In this document: in pieces, positions 29,899 through 44,800 of the stretch
Position numbering within the stretch: the first letter of the stretch is position 1
Layout of the letters: every line of letters begins with the position of its first letter
NCBI RefSeq assembly: GCF_001625305.1
Contig: NW_017803932.1
Span: 304,989-368,988, forward strand
Length of the DNA stretch: 64,000 nt
Direction: 5' to 3'
From: Branchiostoma belcheri
Lineage: Eukaryota; Chordata; Leptocardii; Amphioxiformes; Branchiostomatidae
Translations under genes and position numbers: made by a program
Notes under the pieces: model-generated
The model's database searches: none
What the model saw: only the letters and a program-made list of their open reading frames with translations
What the model was told of the DNA's origin: nothing

Positions 29899-32800
29899 CT
29901 GGGAAATATAAAAGGTCAATTTATAAAAGACCAGGCAACACTGACACCTTGCAACTTATATTAGTACTACAGTGACAACAAATACTACTAGTACCCCTGA
30001 TGACTATTACTTGAAGATGGCAACAATTTACAAAACAAATTCCTCTTCTAGAGAAGCAAAGACAAGAATGAAAATAAACTCTAAAACTTGTTTCCCTTGT
30101 ATTTATATCTTTATCTTTGTAGCTGAATACTAACTTAAACATAAAAGCTATAACTGGAAGGGGTAGTGAATTTTGGGACAGACCAGAAATGATCATGAAG
30201 AGGGGTTGTGCTACATGTACAATGTATGTTGGAAAGACCTAACAGCATGGTTTGATTGCCCCCCTCCCCTCCAACAGAAAAAAATTGTAACAAGAAAAGA
30301 GGAAAGGAAAAACACTGAAATATTTTTTTAAAGGGTGATATTACTTTGCCAGGACACCTCACCCCAATCAACCATGGTTTACCCCACTAGTTGATGACAT
30401 CACAGAGGTGACTGACCTTGCCTGCCTGGTACACAAATAGGGCATTGAAGTGGCCAGCACACAGGATGAAGTCCTCCTGTCCCGGTATGCTGTCTTGTAC
30501 ACACAACAGCTGTGTCAGGGGCAGCTTCACATTGCTGTACTCCACCACTGACACCTGTGGACNGACATAAACGTTANNNNNNNNNNNNNNNNNNNNCTGA
30601 CACCTGTGGACAGCATAAACGTATATGGAACAGGTTTTGGTAAAGATTACACTAGAGAGATGCCTTGGATAACAAGTTTTTGTGTTATACAACTAACAAT
30701 AATACTGGCTGTTTTAAATGAGCTTCACATCGGTTCCTGAAGGTATGTTCACACTGGTCCTGTCCCTGAACTTACATTCACACTGATTATCCTTCTATTG
30801 CTTTTGCACTGGTCCTGTCCCTTGTGCTGAAAATACATTCACACTAATTATGCTTCTAGTGACTTCACACTGTCCCTGGTGCTGAACATACGCTCACAAT
30901 GATGATCCTTCTAGTGCTTTTACACTGGTCCTGTCCCTGGTGCTGAATGATATACATACTGATATTGCTCCTGAATGACATTCACATTGACCTTTTCATA
31001 ATGAACATTACCCACTGGCTACACTGCTTACAATGGACGAAGCTACATACATTGTACTAAATCTTGGAATATGCAATTGGCTGCTTCACTATGTAACCAA
31101 GAAAAATCACACAGTATGTCTCAGTTAGCTTAGTTTTCAAGACATTGCAGAGTCAATTTTACCTGGAAGTTACTCATGATATAGATGGACCCATCCTCCC
31201 CTCCAAGGGCTACCTGACTTGGTACAGTCCTGAAAATAGATTATAACATTGCTTCATTCATTCATTCAAGACTTAGATCAACTAACCTTTGTATTACCAG
31301 TCAATAAAAGGATTATCAATTCCATTACCACAAAATACATGTAACTCTTGCCTCAATTCAAAACCGGTTCTAGTAAAAAGAGTTTGAAGCCTTTTGGTTT
31401 AAATCACTGCATGCAGTAACGTTTCTAAGATAAACTTTTACAGCAAAAAAAGCTTACGTGATGACCTACAACAATGTTGGCTTAACATTTTTCAGTTCTA
31501 TTTTCTATATGTGATTCAAAATACTGAGACGGTATAAATTGGTAGTTGTTGACATCTTTTTTGCAATATCTGCCCCAAACGTTGTGAAAAATGGCAACAG
31601 ATTAACAGCTGCAGCATGGCTAGAAGCACTTTCTAACATATCTCATCTGTTACCTGCCAGCTATATCCTTTTGTCCTCCTTTTGTCCAATGTACATCATC
31701 TGTGTCTACAAAGTTACCTGCACACATCTGTAACATACATAGATGGCAAACAACATTAGGAAGAATGAAAAAAAGTCCAAAAATCAGGCTAACCCTGCGT
31801 AACTATTTTCCCATGCAGAGCTATCCTGCTGCAATCCCTAGACTGATGTACTTCTGCAGAATAGCTCTGCCTTGGAGAATGTCTGTAACAGCCACTGGCT
31901 AGTTAGGCAGCACCGGTAGTATGTCTGTCATAGCCAAAACCATAACTAAACAAGGCTGTCATCCAGAGCCTACAGGTAAAAAGTACATGTAAATGCAGTA
32001 GATTTGTACATCCCATTTCACAAACCAACTTACATATCACAATACATTGCTACAAGTACTGAAATACAAAAGTATATCCATGTATGTGGATGGGCATAGA
32101 TGTTAGACATGTTGCAAATGTCATATATAATGTAATATAAGGCTGGGAAGGCTTGTAGTAGTAGTTGTTGCAGACACTGGTATGAAATGGCTGGCAAATA
32201 TTTAGCAAAAAGAAGGACATAATGAAAATTCACAGGATTCAACCCAAATAGGAATAGTTTGAACCCACAGAGGACAACTGTCTCACACTCTCAGCTTCCC
32301 TTGCAATCTGAATCTCTATGGCCTGACAAAACCCTGTGTAAGGTCATGTCATTTCAACTTCAAGGCCCAGGATTCAAAGCACAAAAAGTCCATTCAGCAC
32401 CATGGACACAACATCAGAAAAACAACATGTGCTTTGAATTCCAGCCACAAGCTGTTGCCTTGTGTGATACTAGTATTCAACACACCACACCTTCAAAGTG
32501 CCGACAAATCGTGTGTTTAACAACCATTCTTCCATCCACTTCAAAGGGCTGTTTTTCACAATCTACACTGAGCCCTGAGATATACCACAAGGGAACAGAG
32601 GGATTTATCACAGCAACACAGTTTTACTCCCAACCTTTCAGGGGGACCAAAACAGAAACGACAGATTAGCGAAAAGGGCAAAGTCATGAATAACAAAGTC
32701 GACTTGAGCTGTGCAGAAGTTTGTAGTACATGTACTTGTGAACTTGACTTAAAGTTTAATGTTGACTACATGTAAGCACCTAGTCATGATAGATGGCATA

Positions 32801-35800
32801 TACTGCTAGTGTGCAAACTCATTATGGTGGCATCATAATGTGCACTGGCATTATAAAGATCAACTGGTAAGTTTCCACTTCTTTTAAAAATTCCTTGTGT
32901 GCTCTTTGCATTGACTAGTTTCTACCAATTTCAGTTCAAAGCCAAGCATACTCTACTGTTTTTATTTTATTTCTTGCCTGTATAGCCTTTATTTTGTTCT
33001 TAATAAAATCCAGACAGCCTCACTACATTGTTTGAGAATTGTCGTGGTCGATGAAGTTCATTGTTCACATATCTTATACATAAGTTTTGAATTTTTCAAA
33101 CCATAATTGTCCAGTGAAAAAGAAAACTATCAATTTACATTCTTGTTTTTTGTCCTGTAAGCTTGCTCTTCTACATATCATATACCACCATCACAGAAAA
33201 GGCATAGAAATATTTGAAATCTAAATCATTATTTGTTTCATATGTCTCTTTTGTTCAAAGTTTCAAGAAGTAAACCTTTCTAATCCTCTTTTATGTTTTG
33301 ACGGGTGAATCTAGGAGAGCTTTTAGAAGAGCTGTTAATGGCTGAATGCACTGTACACATCTAAATTCCTTTCACGCTAGTCTGCGTGCCACCACATGCG
33401 TAGGTCGCCCCCGAAGAATAACCCCTTCCACAGCACTGATTACACTGAACAGCCCTGCTCTTCAGCAAGTCAACCTCTGGAATGGCAACTCACCAATGAA
33501 CATAATCTAGTTCTTATTACACTAACCTCGGGAGGGGACAACCTGTACATGCATATACCAAGTAGGCTTTCTATCTGGCCTAGAGCAAAGTAAAAGGTGT
33601 AATAAAACTAGTGTAAAGTCTAGAAAAAAAGAATGACTGTAGTGTCTTCTCCTCTAATAACAGCAGATAAAGAAAGTAGCAGATTGTTACTGAATGTGAG
33701 AGAGGAAAGCTACTAATTAGTATGCAGGTGACAAGGGCAGGAGTTAAGGCTAAATTTCCCGTCATTCTCCACTGCTTCTAAATTAAACAGCTTTTGAGCA
33801 AAATCGGTAAATGAATTCCCCAAACAGTTACTGAAATTTTCCAGGCACGTTTTCCGCATCTGAAGCAGGATGCATAGTGATAAGAAAGTTAACTCAACTT
33901 AAAACTGTCAGATCTTCATACATTCAACACTTGTACATAGGTGTAACGTAAGTTGCTAACATACTTCTTGTAGTATTATTACAGGGCTACCAACTGGTAA
34001 TGTGAAATATCAATTACAGTAAGTGTGTGGATTCTAAATTCTGCTCCAGCATTTCAGACTCAAACAATATTTTGTAATTTTCAACTTCCTACAACCTACA
34101 GTTGATGTGCTTTGTGAAATGATGATTCAAATTGCCTGTACATGTATTTGCAACCATGAAACATTGCATCAATGATGAGGGATTGGGCACCAGACAAGAC
34201 AGGATTATTTCTGGCACACAGGTCTTAAGTCTGCCACAGCAATCTCTACATTAGCGTGGCCTGAGTTACAATGGTGCCCTCAAGTCAACAGAGAAGTAAG
34301 CTAGCATTTAGGGAGAAATTACTTTCAAGACAAGACTAGACAAGAATGATAAACTTGCTTTCCAAGCTGTGGTAACAATCACTTTGAAAATGGCAGCTTG
34401 AAAGTACTACATGTATATGTCATGCAAAACCTTCATGGCAGCACAACAGAACAAAAGCCTGCTCATTCCATTTCCCATCAGCCTTCTTTCTTTGCAGTAC
34501 ATCACATAAAGTAATGTTACATGTCAAAGGTAAAACCAACATTCTATAGATAGAGATCTCTACAAACGAAAGTGCTGTCATGTAACAGTGCTTTAAACTC
34601 AGCTGCTATTTTTCAAAATGTTCTCCCGGGAAATCAACACTACGTTGAACTTATCCACACCCTTTGGTGAAGAAAAGTTGTTAAACCCCATTTAGTTTTG
34701 TACATTATTAGTAAAGGGTTGGAGATGTACATCATGTAAATATAGGAGACCTGAAGCTTTTACCCTGATAACCCTGCACCCAGATTACCACTCTAGATAT
34801 GTCAGGAGAAAGACACAGATAAACAGCACACACTTTACAGTCAGTCTACACGTCCATCAGACACCATTCTAAATTCTGCTCAAGAAGGGAGCTGCACTAG
34901 AGACTAGACTGACATCATAGTAGATTGACGCTTGGCTGAACAAAGCCTCTGATCAAAGAAGCGAACCCAATTTGTTCAGCTGCACCTGACAAGACTGTGT
35001 AAGATGTATACACTACAGTCCTGCATAGAGATATGTCTGCTCTAGGGAAGACAGGTTTAAAAGATAAAAGAAGGAACAAATGACCTCAGATATTGTTTGA
35101 TTGCCTTCTAATAGAAAATGAGAACAAGCAGAGTAAAATTAGCAAAATATCATAATGATGAAGGTTTTCAACACTACATATCCTACATTCTAAAATTTAC
35201 AAAAGCTTGCCACTCTTAGTCGGACTTCTGTGTTCCTACCCTATCTCATGCCCACGCCTTGATTTCCTCTAAGACTAGTACTAGATAATCCATGTTAGCA
35301 ATTCATGTTTCAAAGGGACCTGCCTGGCACAGACCGAAAAGCTCTCATCACATATTCTCAAAGCTTTCCACAGGCTTTGCCTAGAATGTCATGAACTTTA
35401 AGAATGGATTGTGATTGTGTTGCCCTGAGAAGCTCAATAATACTATTGGTAGTACACGAGGAAGCCATGGCTTACATTTCTTACTTGCCTTTAAGGCAAG
35501 GGGGATGTTTTTCCAGGTATCGACATTAGGGGGACTGCAAACATTTTATCCTCAAGGTCGCTCAAGGTTGTCTGCAAAGGAGGTTACTTGGGGACATACA
35601 CTAACCTCGTTTTGAAACCTTTCCTGCAAAAAGAAATAGCGCCAAAATCTCGGCCTGCCTGAAACTGTTCATCTGTGTGTGTCACAAGCCAATGAATTTA
35701 ACTAAATTGTTGTCTACTTTGCATGAAAAGGAATGGTACAGTGGTCTATGGTAGTGAAGAGATACAGAAAATACTGTTCTGATAAATGGAAGTTTGCACA

Positions 35801-38800
35801 ACCTTGAAAGTACAATAAACCTCTAGGTGTAATCCATCAGTGGGAAAGATGATGATTGAAGATCATAGCTGATTCAGAAGTAGGTTTATTTCCCCAGGCA
35901 ATGTCTCTCATGTGCACAAAGACCGACACCTTCTTGGTGAAAATGGCACATTTATATCTCTGATGGAAGAGTGATACAATGATATAGTGGATGGATCTTA
36001 ATATCCATTTTCTTTTTCTTTAGGTCATGATAGGAAAAAAGTTATCAGTCTGCAGTATATTTATTCATGTCAAAATAGCTATATATCTATAATATGTATG
36101 AGATAACTATATAGATGGTATCCCTACAATTAATAGGAGTAATTCTTAGAATTATGCAAATCAGCTTTTAAGTTCCAATTTTTATGTTTGTTCCTTAGCC
36201 ATAATACTTATATTAGCCCTGAAAAAAAGAATAAATATCAAAGACCACTCTTTACCTAATGGTTCCATTAACACTCATTTTAGAAAAGGGTGCACCATTG
36301 CACTATGGCCCTGAACGTCTGACCGAAATGAGTGCAATATTTCTTTCTTGCCACGTCCCACAACACTGTACGTGACATTACAGCTGCATTTCAGAACAAC
36401 CATTGAACTTTGTACTATCATCAATCTTCTTGTGGCTGTGACTTTTGCAGATGTCACACGTTTACCTACAGGGTCGTGTTGGGAACAGCCGGCTGACGAG
36501 GAATGTGCCAGCGCCATCTGGATGCATCTGTCCCAGATGACACCTCCCGACCACCTGGGAACTCACTAACTCTCCATTACGGCAGGAAGAGTGCAGCCCG
36601 GCATAAAACTAATTACAGAGAGATCTCCAATTATCTCTAATTACTACAGCACTTCAGAGGCAAGAGGGCAGCTGTAGGTGGCTGGTTTTGTCTCACAGGG
36701 AGTGTACAGGTGGGTTTTGAAGAACATTCAAGCAGAAGACTGATATAAGACCAACAAGTTAATCAGAGATGGCAGACTTCAGACCCTTTGCCATACTGCT
36801 TAGTAACCCTTCTAGTCCCATACACAAAAATAACATGGTGCATACTGTCATACTATCACAGAAAAATCCATACAAACAGGCAAACACAGAGACAGCCTAA
36901 AATAATACAGCCTAAAATAAAACTCCCTAGTAAAATGTTCTATGTACACAGAACAAAAAATTTTGGCATGGACTGTTACCAAAAAAATATGTTTTCCATG
37001 AATATGGCAGTGATGTTTTTGTTAAGTATTGGTGTCAATTATTTTATGTTTTGTGCTGAAATTTTGAATTAAGACTGCACATGCAAATAATTATGTTTGG
37101 CATCCCCTAGAATATACATTGTGGTTCATCCCTAATATGCCTTACTAAGTAGTAGTAGTTGAACTGTAGTTCAGAAGGAAAATTACTATCATAAACAACC
37201 GTTGGTGACGTTTGCCAGGGAAAGCCGATTCCGAGAAATTAGCCGTAACAAAGTACAAAACCTCCCACTGGGACCCCGACAGGTCTGTTTACTCATTTCT
37301 GACCTGTCTGTTCTATGATTAATGTTGGATTTAATGTTTGAAAGATAATAACTAATCATTCTTACACCTGTTGCATGCAACTACAGCTGTCAGATTGAAA
37401 AATAGGCCCAAAGTTGGTACGATAAACGCTTATAACTTTGTGTGGATGCATTGGAAGGCATCACCATGTTTTCAGCACCAAGGAGAGACATCCTTTAAAA
37501 GATTGACTGAAATGGGGTGGAAGGTTGAAAGGGATGAAAATGTAAGGAAAAGAGATATTAGGAAGTTTAAACTCATGAAAAAGAGCTAAGGTTTAAGACA
37601 ACAAAAGGAGGGATGGATGGATGGAAGGATTGAAAGATTGAACAAATGAAGGGAGAGAGGAAGGGAGGAAGGAAGAGTAGGGGAAGATGAATGGACTAGT
37701 GGAGTATATACATGTATAGAAAGATTTCAATAAGGTCAGGACAAGTTCTGAAAACCCAGGGGATAACCTAGATGTCCTGGGACACAGGACCATTTCACAG
37801 GTCATTAGCATAAATGACAGGACAGTCGCTGCTTCCATCAATGCATATTCTGTCCATATGACTCTCTGGGGGGTCATCCCTGGTCCAAATACCGATAAAA
37901 CAGCTCTGTGAGATGGAAGGGATGGACTTCTGATATCAGTTGTCATTATGGTCTCACTACAGGTTTAGCTGAGATGTTCCAGATAAACCAGAAGCAGCTT
38001 GGTCTTAAAAGCTAAGGTCTCTCTGGATTTGAAGGATTACAGTTGCATAAGATGTAAGGGAAAGAATCAGGTGGTACCATTAAACCATACCAATAGCCTT
38101 AATCCTGTTAAGTACAATTGTATAGGATATGAAATATTACATATCAAAATTGCTGATTTTATCAAAGCAGATTCAGCCAATTAACTATAGAAAAGGTGAA
38201 AACACAGATTTGCCTCTCATGTAATATAAAATCTGCAATGCTTGTACTTAAGGAGTCACTCCTGTCAATTAAAATCCTGTCAATCTAAAGACAAAGAAAT
38301 GGCATCTAATGGCCTATACTTGCAGGGGTGTGAAATGTGACTCTTAAAAGTCTCTTCAACATTGAGCTTTTAAATTCTGAAGTGGAATTTAGCCCTTATG
38401 TAGGACTCAAAGGTAGTTAAGAGCCATGTTTCCCAGTTCAGTACTTCCTGTCATAAAGACATCATGGTCCATTGAAATAGCCCCCCCCCCAAATAGAAGA
38501 CACTCAAACCAAATCGGATGTAAAAAGGTACAATTTGATTCATTAACAAAAAAGGCTTTTAAAAAATGTGACATCCTGATTCAAAATTTAGCATATCATT
38601 TCCCTTACTAGCCTTCTAATGAGGTCAATGCACGGCAACACCTTTACCCTGAGATTCCACTCCAAGATCTGGTTCAATGACCCAGAACCTAATCTTCATA
38701 ATTAAGTTTACACCCCCTATCATGCACTTAAGGATTCTTCTTGAAGGATTTTTCACATCATTTTACGCGTAACCTTTCTGAGCCCTGAATATTGTGCTGT

Positions 38801-41800
38801 GTGCCCTCCAGAGACCTGAAAAAGTGTTCAAGACCTGAAAGGTAATGCATCACAAGTCCCCTCTGACCTTCTACCTACCAAGCTACACATGATAACTTTC
38901 TGAAGGTTACCTAATTTAATTAGTGGCTCCAGCCAATCAGGAAAGACCTTCCAAGGTCAGGCAGGAGTGTGACAGCAGAGGGTAAAAGGCTGACACCAGA
39001 ACTAATGAAAAAATGGACTGTAGATGGCATTAATGTAAAAACCTTTGATAACACACTTATCTGGTCGAAAGAACAAGATGGCTCAAATAAAAATTATTGC
39101 TCTGGCTGTCAAAGCTACAGTATATAAGCTATCTATAGAATATCTTTCTAACACGCAAACTTACTGAAACTCATCATTACAAGTTTTGTCGGCTGATTCT
39201 TAAACGATGTTGGCATTTTGTGCCTTTTTTAAGTTACGAGAGACCTGATCTGTATTTTCTTTCTGTCTGTTTCTTGTGTAGTTCTTACAGTGACCCAAGA
39301 ACATTAGTCAGACATAAATGGAGGGTCCTTGATGATGAATCGGTTTGCATATGCTATCATGCCAGGGGTTCCCCGTGGACTGAGGACATGCAATTAAGTT
39401 CCTCCTCCCTACATCCGTTATTTGATGTCATGCTGCCCTCAGGAGAAATTAGGTGTCTTCTCCAGCCTGGGTAAAACAATTTGTCGTGCTCTTCTGCTGC
39501 GACACCCGCTGACATGATGCACATGTTGCCCTTGTTTACAGTCAGGCCACAGCTGCCTGCGATTATGGCATTACAGCACAGTAAAGCAGGCCTCACGCTA
39601 CCTAAGCCATATGAAAAATTCAAGACTTTCCGAGGGTTTAAGCATGCTTGTAGCGTCTTTGTTACCTGTTACCTTTAAGCCCTGGCAGCAGCCCTTTGAT
39701 TTGGCAACAGTTTCAAAACTCAGATGAAGGGATGAACAAAGAGGAGATGATGGGAAAAAAATGAAAAAAAAAATGACTTGCCACTTGAAAAAGCATCATG
39801 CTTCACCTGAGTTAAGGATGAACAGCTTTACCTGTTACTTATTTTTTACTGATTTGTAGTTGAATGTCAAGGCAATGCCAAGAAATAGAGTGGCAAATAA
39901 TCTCATTTCAATAGGCAAGGACATTTATAGGACAGGCAAATTACCCCCTCAAGAACATGCAAGTGGTTTATGATATATAATACAAACGGAAATGATGCTT
40001 ATTACCTGAATGAATGAGACCTCTGTGTCTGTGTCATATAAAACAGCAGGGCTGGAAATACTTACATAAACATTTACTTGTACATGAACGTTTGCTTGTA
40101 CCAGACAAAGCATTATTTTGCTCTGTCAGAAAAGGAGACGTAATAGCAACATTTCAAAACATTTCACAGTGAGTTGGTAACTATTACCACAGTTAACAAA
40201 AATGCACCCATGTACTCAGTACAGGGCCTGTGCAGCTCTAATTTTGCCTGCACTACATTTACATGTATCATGCATCTCCAGCCCAGCACCGTGAGTTTTC
40301 ATGTCATGGGGACATGGTGGAGTATCAATCTTATTCTAGAAGGGATTTGTAGAGTGCATGCAGATGATTGCAAATTTGCAATACTTAAATCAAAAGTCCT
40401 AGCAATACTTAAATCAAAATCATTGCATGAAGGTCAATGTTCGGTAACTCTGACAGATTATCGAGTACATTGCCTATTCATTTATTCGTTTTGGCTGAAG
40501 ATACAGCCAAAGTTGCCCAACTAGCATGGGGCTGTTATCAAGAGCCAGCCTTGAGACTAATATGACACTGGGGTTCCCCAGGCCTCTGTCCAGGTGATTT
40601 GTACTGAATCACCAACTATAGAAACAGCTGGGGCATGCCCCTACTCTTTTTCGAAAGGTGTGGTGGGTTCTTTAATATGTACGGGCTGTGTCTCTCCCCA
40701 AACATGGGACGTTCATTTAACATCCATTCCATTTTTACCTGAGTGAAGTGAGAAAAGTCATGTAAAGTGCCTTTCCTAAAGCTAAGGGCACAACATCGGG
40801 GTATGAAGGTACTTTCGAACCCAGGACCAATGGCTTCTTTTTTCTCAATTCCAGGCCTGAATATCTTAGCTGTCATTTTTTGGCCTTGCAAACATTTTTC
40901 TACAACTTACATGTTGCAGGCAAATATTTCCAGCCCTGTAACATTGTTTGTACTGATAGAGTTGAAGCTATGACTACACAAATTGGTTATTAAGTGCGGG
41001 GTGATTTGAATTGATTATCATGATTCAACAGGAAGAAGGCATCATTGCATGGGGAATTACAGCTACTTATCTGGTTTTAATGTTGGTAATTTGGCTGCTA
41101 CATATTTCTCCTACTGATACAGGATGTTAGAAATAATTGAACTCTGAGAGCGTACCAGAAATTGATGCATAGGAACTGAATTTAGACAACCATACTCAAT
41201 CCCTCCTAATGGAAGATGCAGAAAGACTTAGTCTGTTAAAAGTTCAGTTAAGTCTCCAAAACACTTTTGAGTATAGGGCAGTGCCCATCCCCATTTCCAT
41301 AGCCCTTGGACCACACAGTTGTGTAAGCTAGTCTTCTAGTAGTGGTGTGGGTTTAACTGCCATACTCTTTCTCATAAGTGCTAAGTACGGGGGAAAGCAG
41401 TATGTACCATTTTTAAATCCTTTAGTATGAACTGGCCTGTCATAATTCTATAGTCCACGTGCACATTTATATCCCAGTTGCAAACTGAGCACTGGTCAGG
41501 TTTACAATTCTGTATTCTGTTTTCCAAAAGGAATAAAACTAAACAGCCAGATAATTAATATCAAGAAATAGATGTAAGATTGCAAGGTTTGCTGGCTTTA
41601 ACTTATCCTAAACAGTCAGGCTTTTAGGGGCTAAGCTCCACACTACCTCCGCAAGAAAAAAAACTTGTACTTACAGCATTGATGATGGCATTTGTAGGTA
41701 AAGTCTGCACAATGGTGCCACCTTGGATGACATGTAGGTTCCTGTAGTTGTCTGCTGCTAGTATGTAGTTTGACACATCACCAGTGGAGCTACACAGTCC

Positions 41801-44800
41801 TACTGCCAACAGGCAACGTACTGTGGGGATGCTATTCACTCCCTGAGGGGAGGGGGGCAGGGTTAGTAAGTATATACATGTAGTTGCAGAGTTTTCATGT
41901 TTTTTTTCTTCATCTCAAGTCAAAAGAGTGAGGTAACGATTGTTTTTGGCTAGTCCATCTGTCTATATGTCTGTCTGTCTGACAGTGTGTATTTCTGCAA
42001 TTCCCAATACTGTACAGTATGCACAATTAATTCAGCATTACTGTCATACATCCTCAGTGTTACTATAGTTGTGAATGGGATTAGGGTTGCAAAGCAAAGG
42101 GGTGAAGTCTGCCATCTTTTATTAACTTGATGTTGACTGTTTGCTACACACAAACACACAGATAGACAAGCCAAAAACATTACTTTGGTCCCTTGGACCA
42201 AAGAACGGTTATCATGTAAGTCGGAGATGGGTCTGATAATTTCAGTTGTTGTATAATTATGTAGTTCATTGCCACATAGTACAGTAGGTGTAAGTAAAAT
42301 CATTCCACAATAATTAGGTGAATATCTAACCCTTGTTATTCTAGTATCTTGTAGTCTCAGTCTCCACAGAGTGCTGTATGGTAGGAAGGCATTCACTGTT
42401 CCACCTTCATCTCCTGCCACTATCATCAAGTTTCCAACTGGGGAAAGAATGATGCACATTTTAAGTATTCGTAATTCCTCCATCATGTATTCAACATTTA
42501 TTTGCTCAGAAAATCTCAGAAAACAGCATTGCTGTATCCTATACAGAATCTAATTTCCAAGCAGATGTCGGGTGGAAGATATTGTTTTCTGACTGCTAGG
42601 CTTCTCTGACAGCCATCCACCCTATATCATCTGCTGACAATTTGCATGTTTAACAACCAATCATTGACTAATAAAATGTGATTGTCGAGTAGGTATAATT
42701 TGGGTTGGAAGTCTGTCAGCCCTGCAATCAGAAAACATCACCATCTTCTAGTTCTACCCCAATATCTGCTTGGAGATGAACCTACTTGCATCCTCCTCTA
42801 CATCCAAACAGCTGATGCTGTGTTCTCCCAGACTGCACCTGGCCAGAATCTGTTCGTTACAGAAGATGGTGACGGTTCCCTGCGAGTCTGCCGCAATGAG
42901 GTCCACCGAACCAAACCTGGTCACGTTGTGGAGAGCCAGCTGCTGTATGGGCCCTCCTTTGGTCTCAAGGGCTGATATGCACTGTGTGGCATTACATTGA
43001 AGAAACAGCCATGTTTTAAACCAACTGCATGCATGCAAACTTAACTTTGTTAAAGACATATTAAAATAATTTTCTCAACGTTGGACGTCCAGACTACCAT
43101 TTCAAAACTAATCAACAAATTAATGCCTGAGCCTACATAGAATTCATGTCATACAGAACATCTCAACTTGTATCTCGGTAGTATTATCACCACATTTCAT
43201 CATTAATACTGCAGTCCTCCGGTATTCCTGCCCACGTTTTTTTCTTGTCCCAGGGTGCAACTACCAATATTACTTCCCTCTCAACCTAGGTCATGCTCTA
43301 TTTCCTGAGAACATGACAAGAATAAAGTGTTTCTGATTTCACAGCTCAAGTCAGACAATCTTTCAAACCTTCTTTGAAGTCTGTTTTTATATCTGCATGG
43401 TAAAAGGCTTGAGGACATTTTGGAAGGTAGCCCGGTTTTAAGTAAAGTACCGTAACACAGCTTTTAAATGCAACTTTGATGTACAGTGTTTTCATTGCCA
43501 CACCATGTTGGTGTTCTTGATTTGGATTTTGACGGACCATAGCTTTTTTTAAATAAATTTATATTTTTAAGTTTTCTTATGGAAAACTCTTATTTCAGCT
43601 ATTCACACTTGATATATGTTATTAGAAAAGGTTAGAGGATATTTTAAGTTTTATTGTCAAAAAAGTGCTTGTGCTCTTAAAGATTCACTGAAATGCAAAT
43701 ATCTGCTACATGTAACTATGTCTACCTTAATCTTGGCAAAAAGGGCAGTGTTACGGTCAGGGCAAAGGATGGAATATGAAGTATGTATAAGGGAATAAAA
43801 TATTCATTGCAATTATGGTTTAAATTGATGGCTCATGGGGACAGAATTAAATCAGCTTTTGCCTAATGAGGATCAGATGACCTGAAAAAATGGTATGTTT
43901 GTAAGAAGACACTTCAGGGCCAGGGCCAAGTGCAGGCATAACTAGATTAGACTGCAACTTGTCATCGCAAAATCTGATATTATTGACACAAAAAGTTTAC
44001 ATGATGACTGGAAAAAAAGTATTTTATCAAGTTATGAATCAATTTCAAATACAGATATTTTTTATACGATTGAGATGAAAAAAAATTCAAGTTATAATGC
44101 CACAACCAGCAATACACATGTAATAATAAAAGAATTAACACAATTGACATTTTTATATGTGTGAGAATAAGACTGTGCCATTATAGTGTTGCATTAGTAA
44201 CGTTATTCAAATCATTGCTGATTTTTGGCTCAGCTTTTATGTGTACCATACAGTATAATACATATGCCGAGATAGAATGCCTGGCCATTATTTATGCAGA
44301 ACTGATGATGCATAGAGATCAATAAAAACAGGATAATCAAGCTTATCAGCCCTCCCCATTCATTCAAATGGAATAGTCCTAAATCAAACTGTACTATAAC
44401 TGTGCTATACTATAATGTTATAACGTTATATCAAACTTCATAGCTCCATACTTGTAGAGTGTTCTCGCTGCTCTTCTCTCCTGACACTGGGAGATCAAAC
44501 AGTCGGATAACTCCGTCCTCGCACCCAAGGACAAGTAGTGACTTCGCACTTCTGAAAACAAAACAGCCATAAACTGAAAAATAGTAGTATTCGGAATTAT
44601 TCATATTGATAAATTCTATGTATGCAAGTAATGGTACGTCTATTATATGCAAGTTAGAAACTATGTCAGTAGCAGATATCTAGATAATTTCCAATTCTGC
44701 AAATATTGACTGCATTTTGTTGTTATAAAATTATAAACATTTGCCCCCCTCCCACAGTCAGTCTAGTTTGCTACCTCAGTTTTGGACAATTTTAAGAATC

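Noticed and set aside
39357-39678. Frames on both strands in a less AT-rich patch, tested as the missing propeller exon
   Set aside because: No translation shows the propeller-type pattern, and no acceptor/donor pair gives the required phases.
42682-43000. Plus-strand frames of 76-97 codons
   Set aside because: These are the antisense of the propeller gene exon 42786-42981, which has splice sites and phase support.
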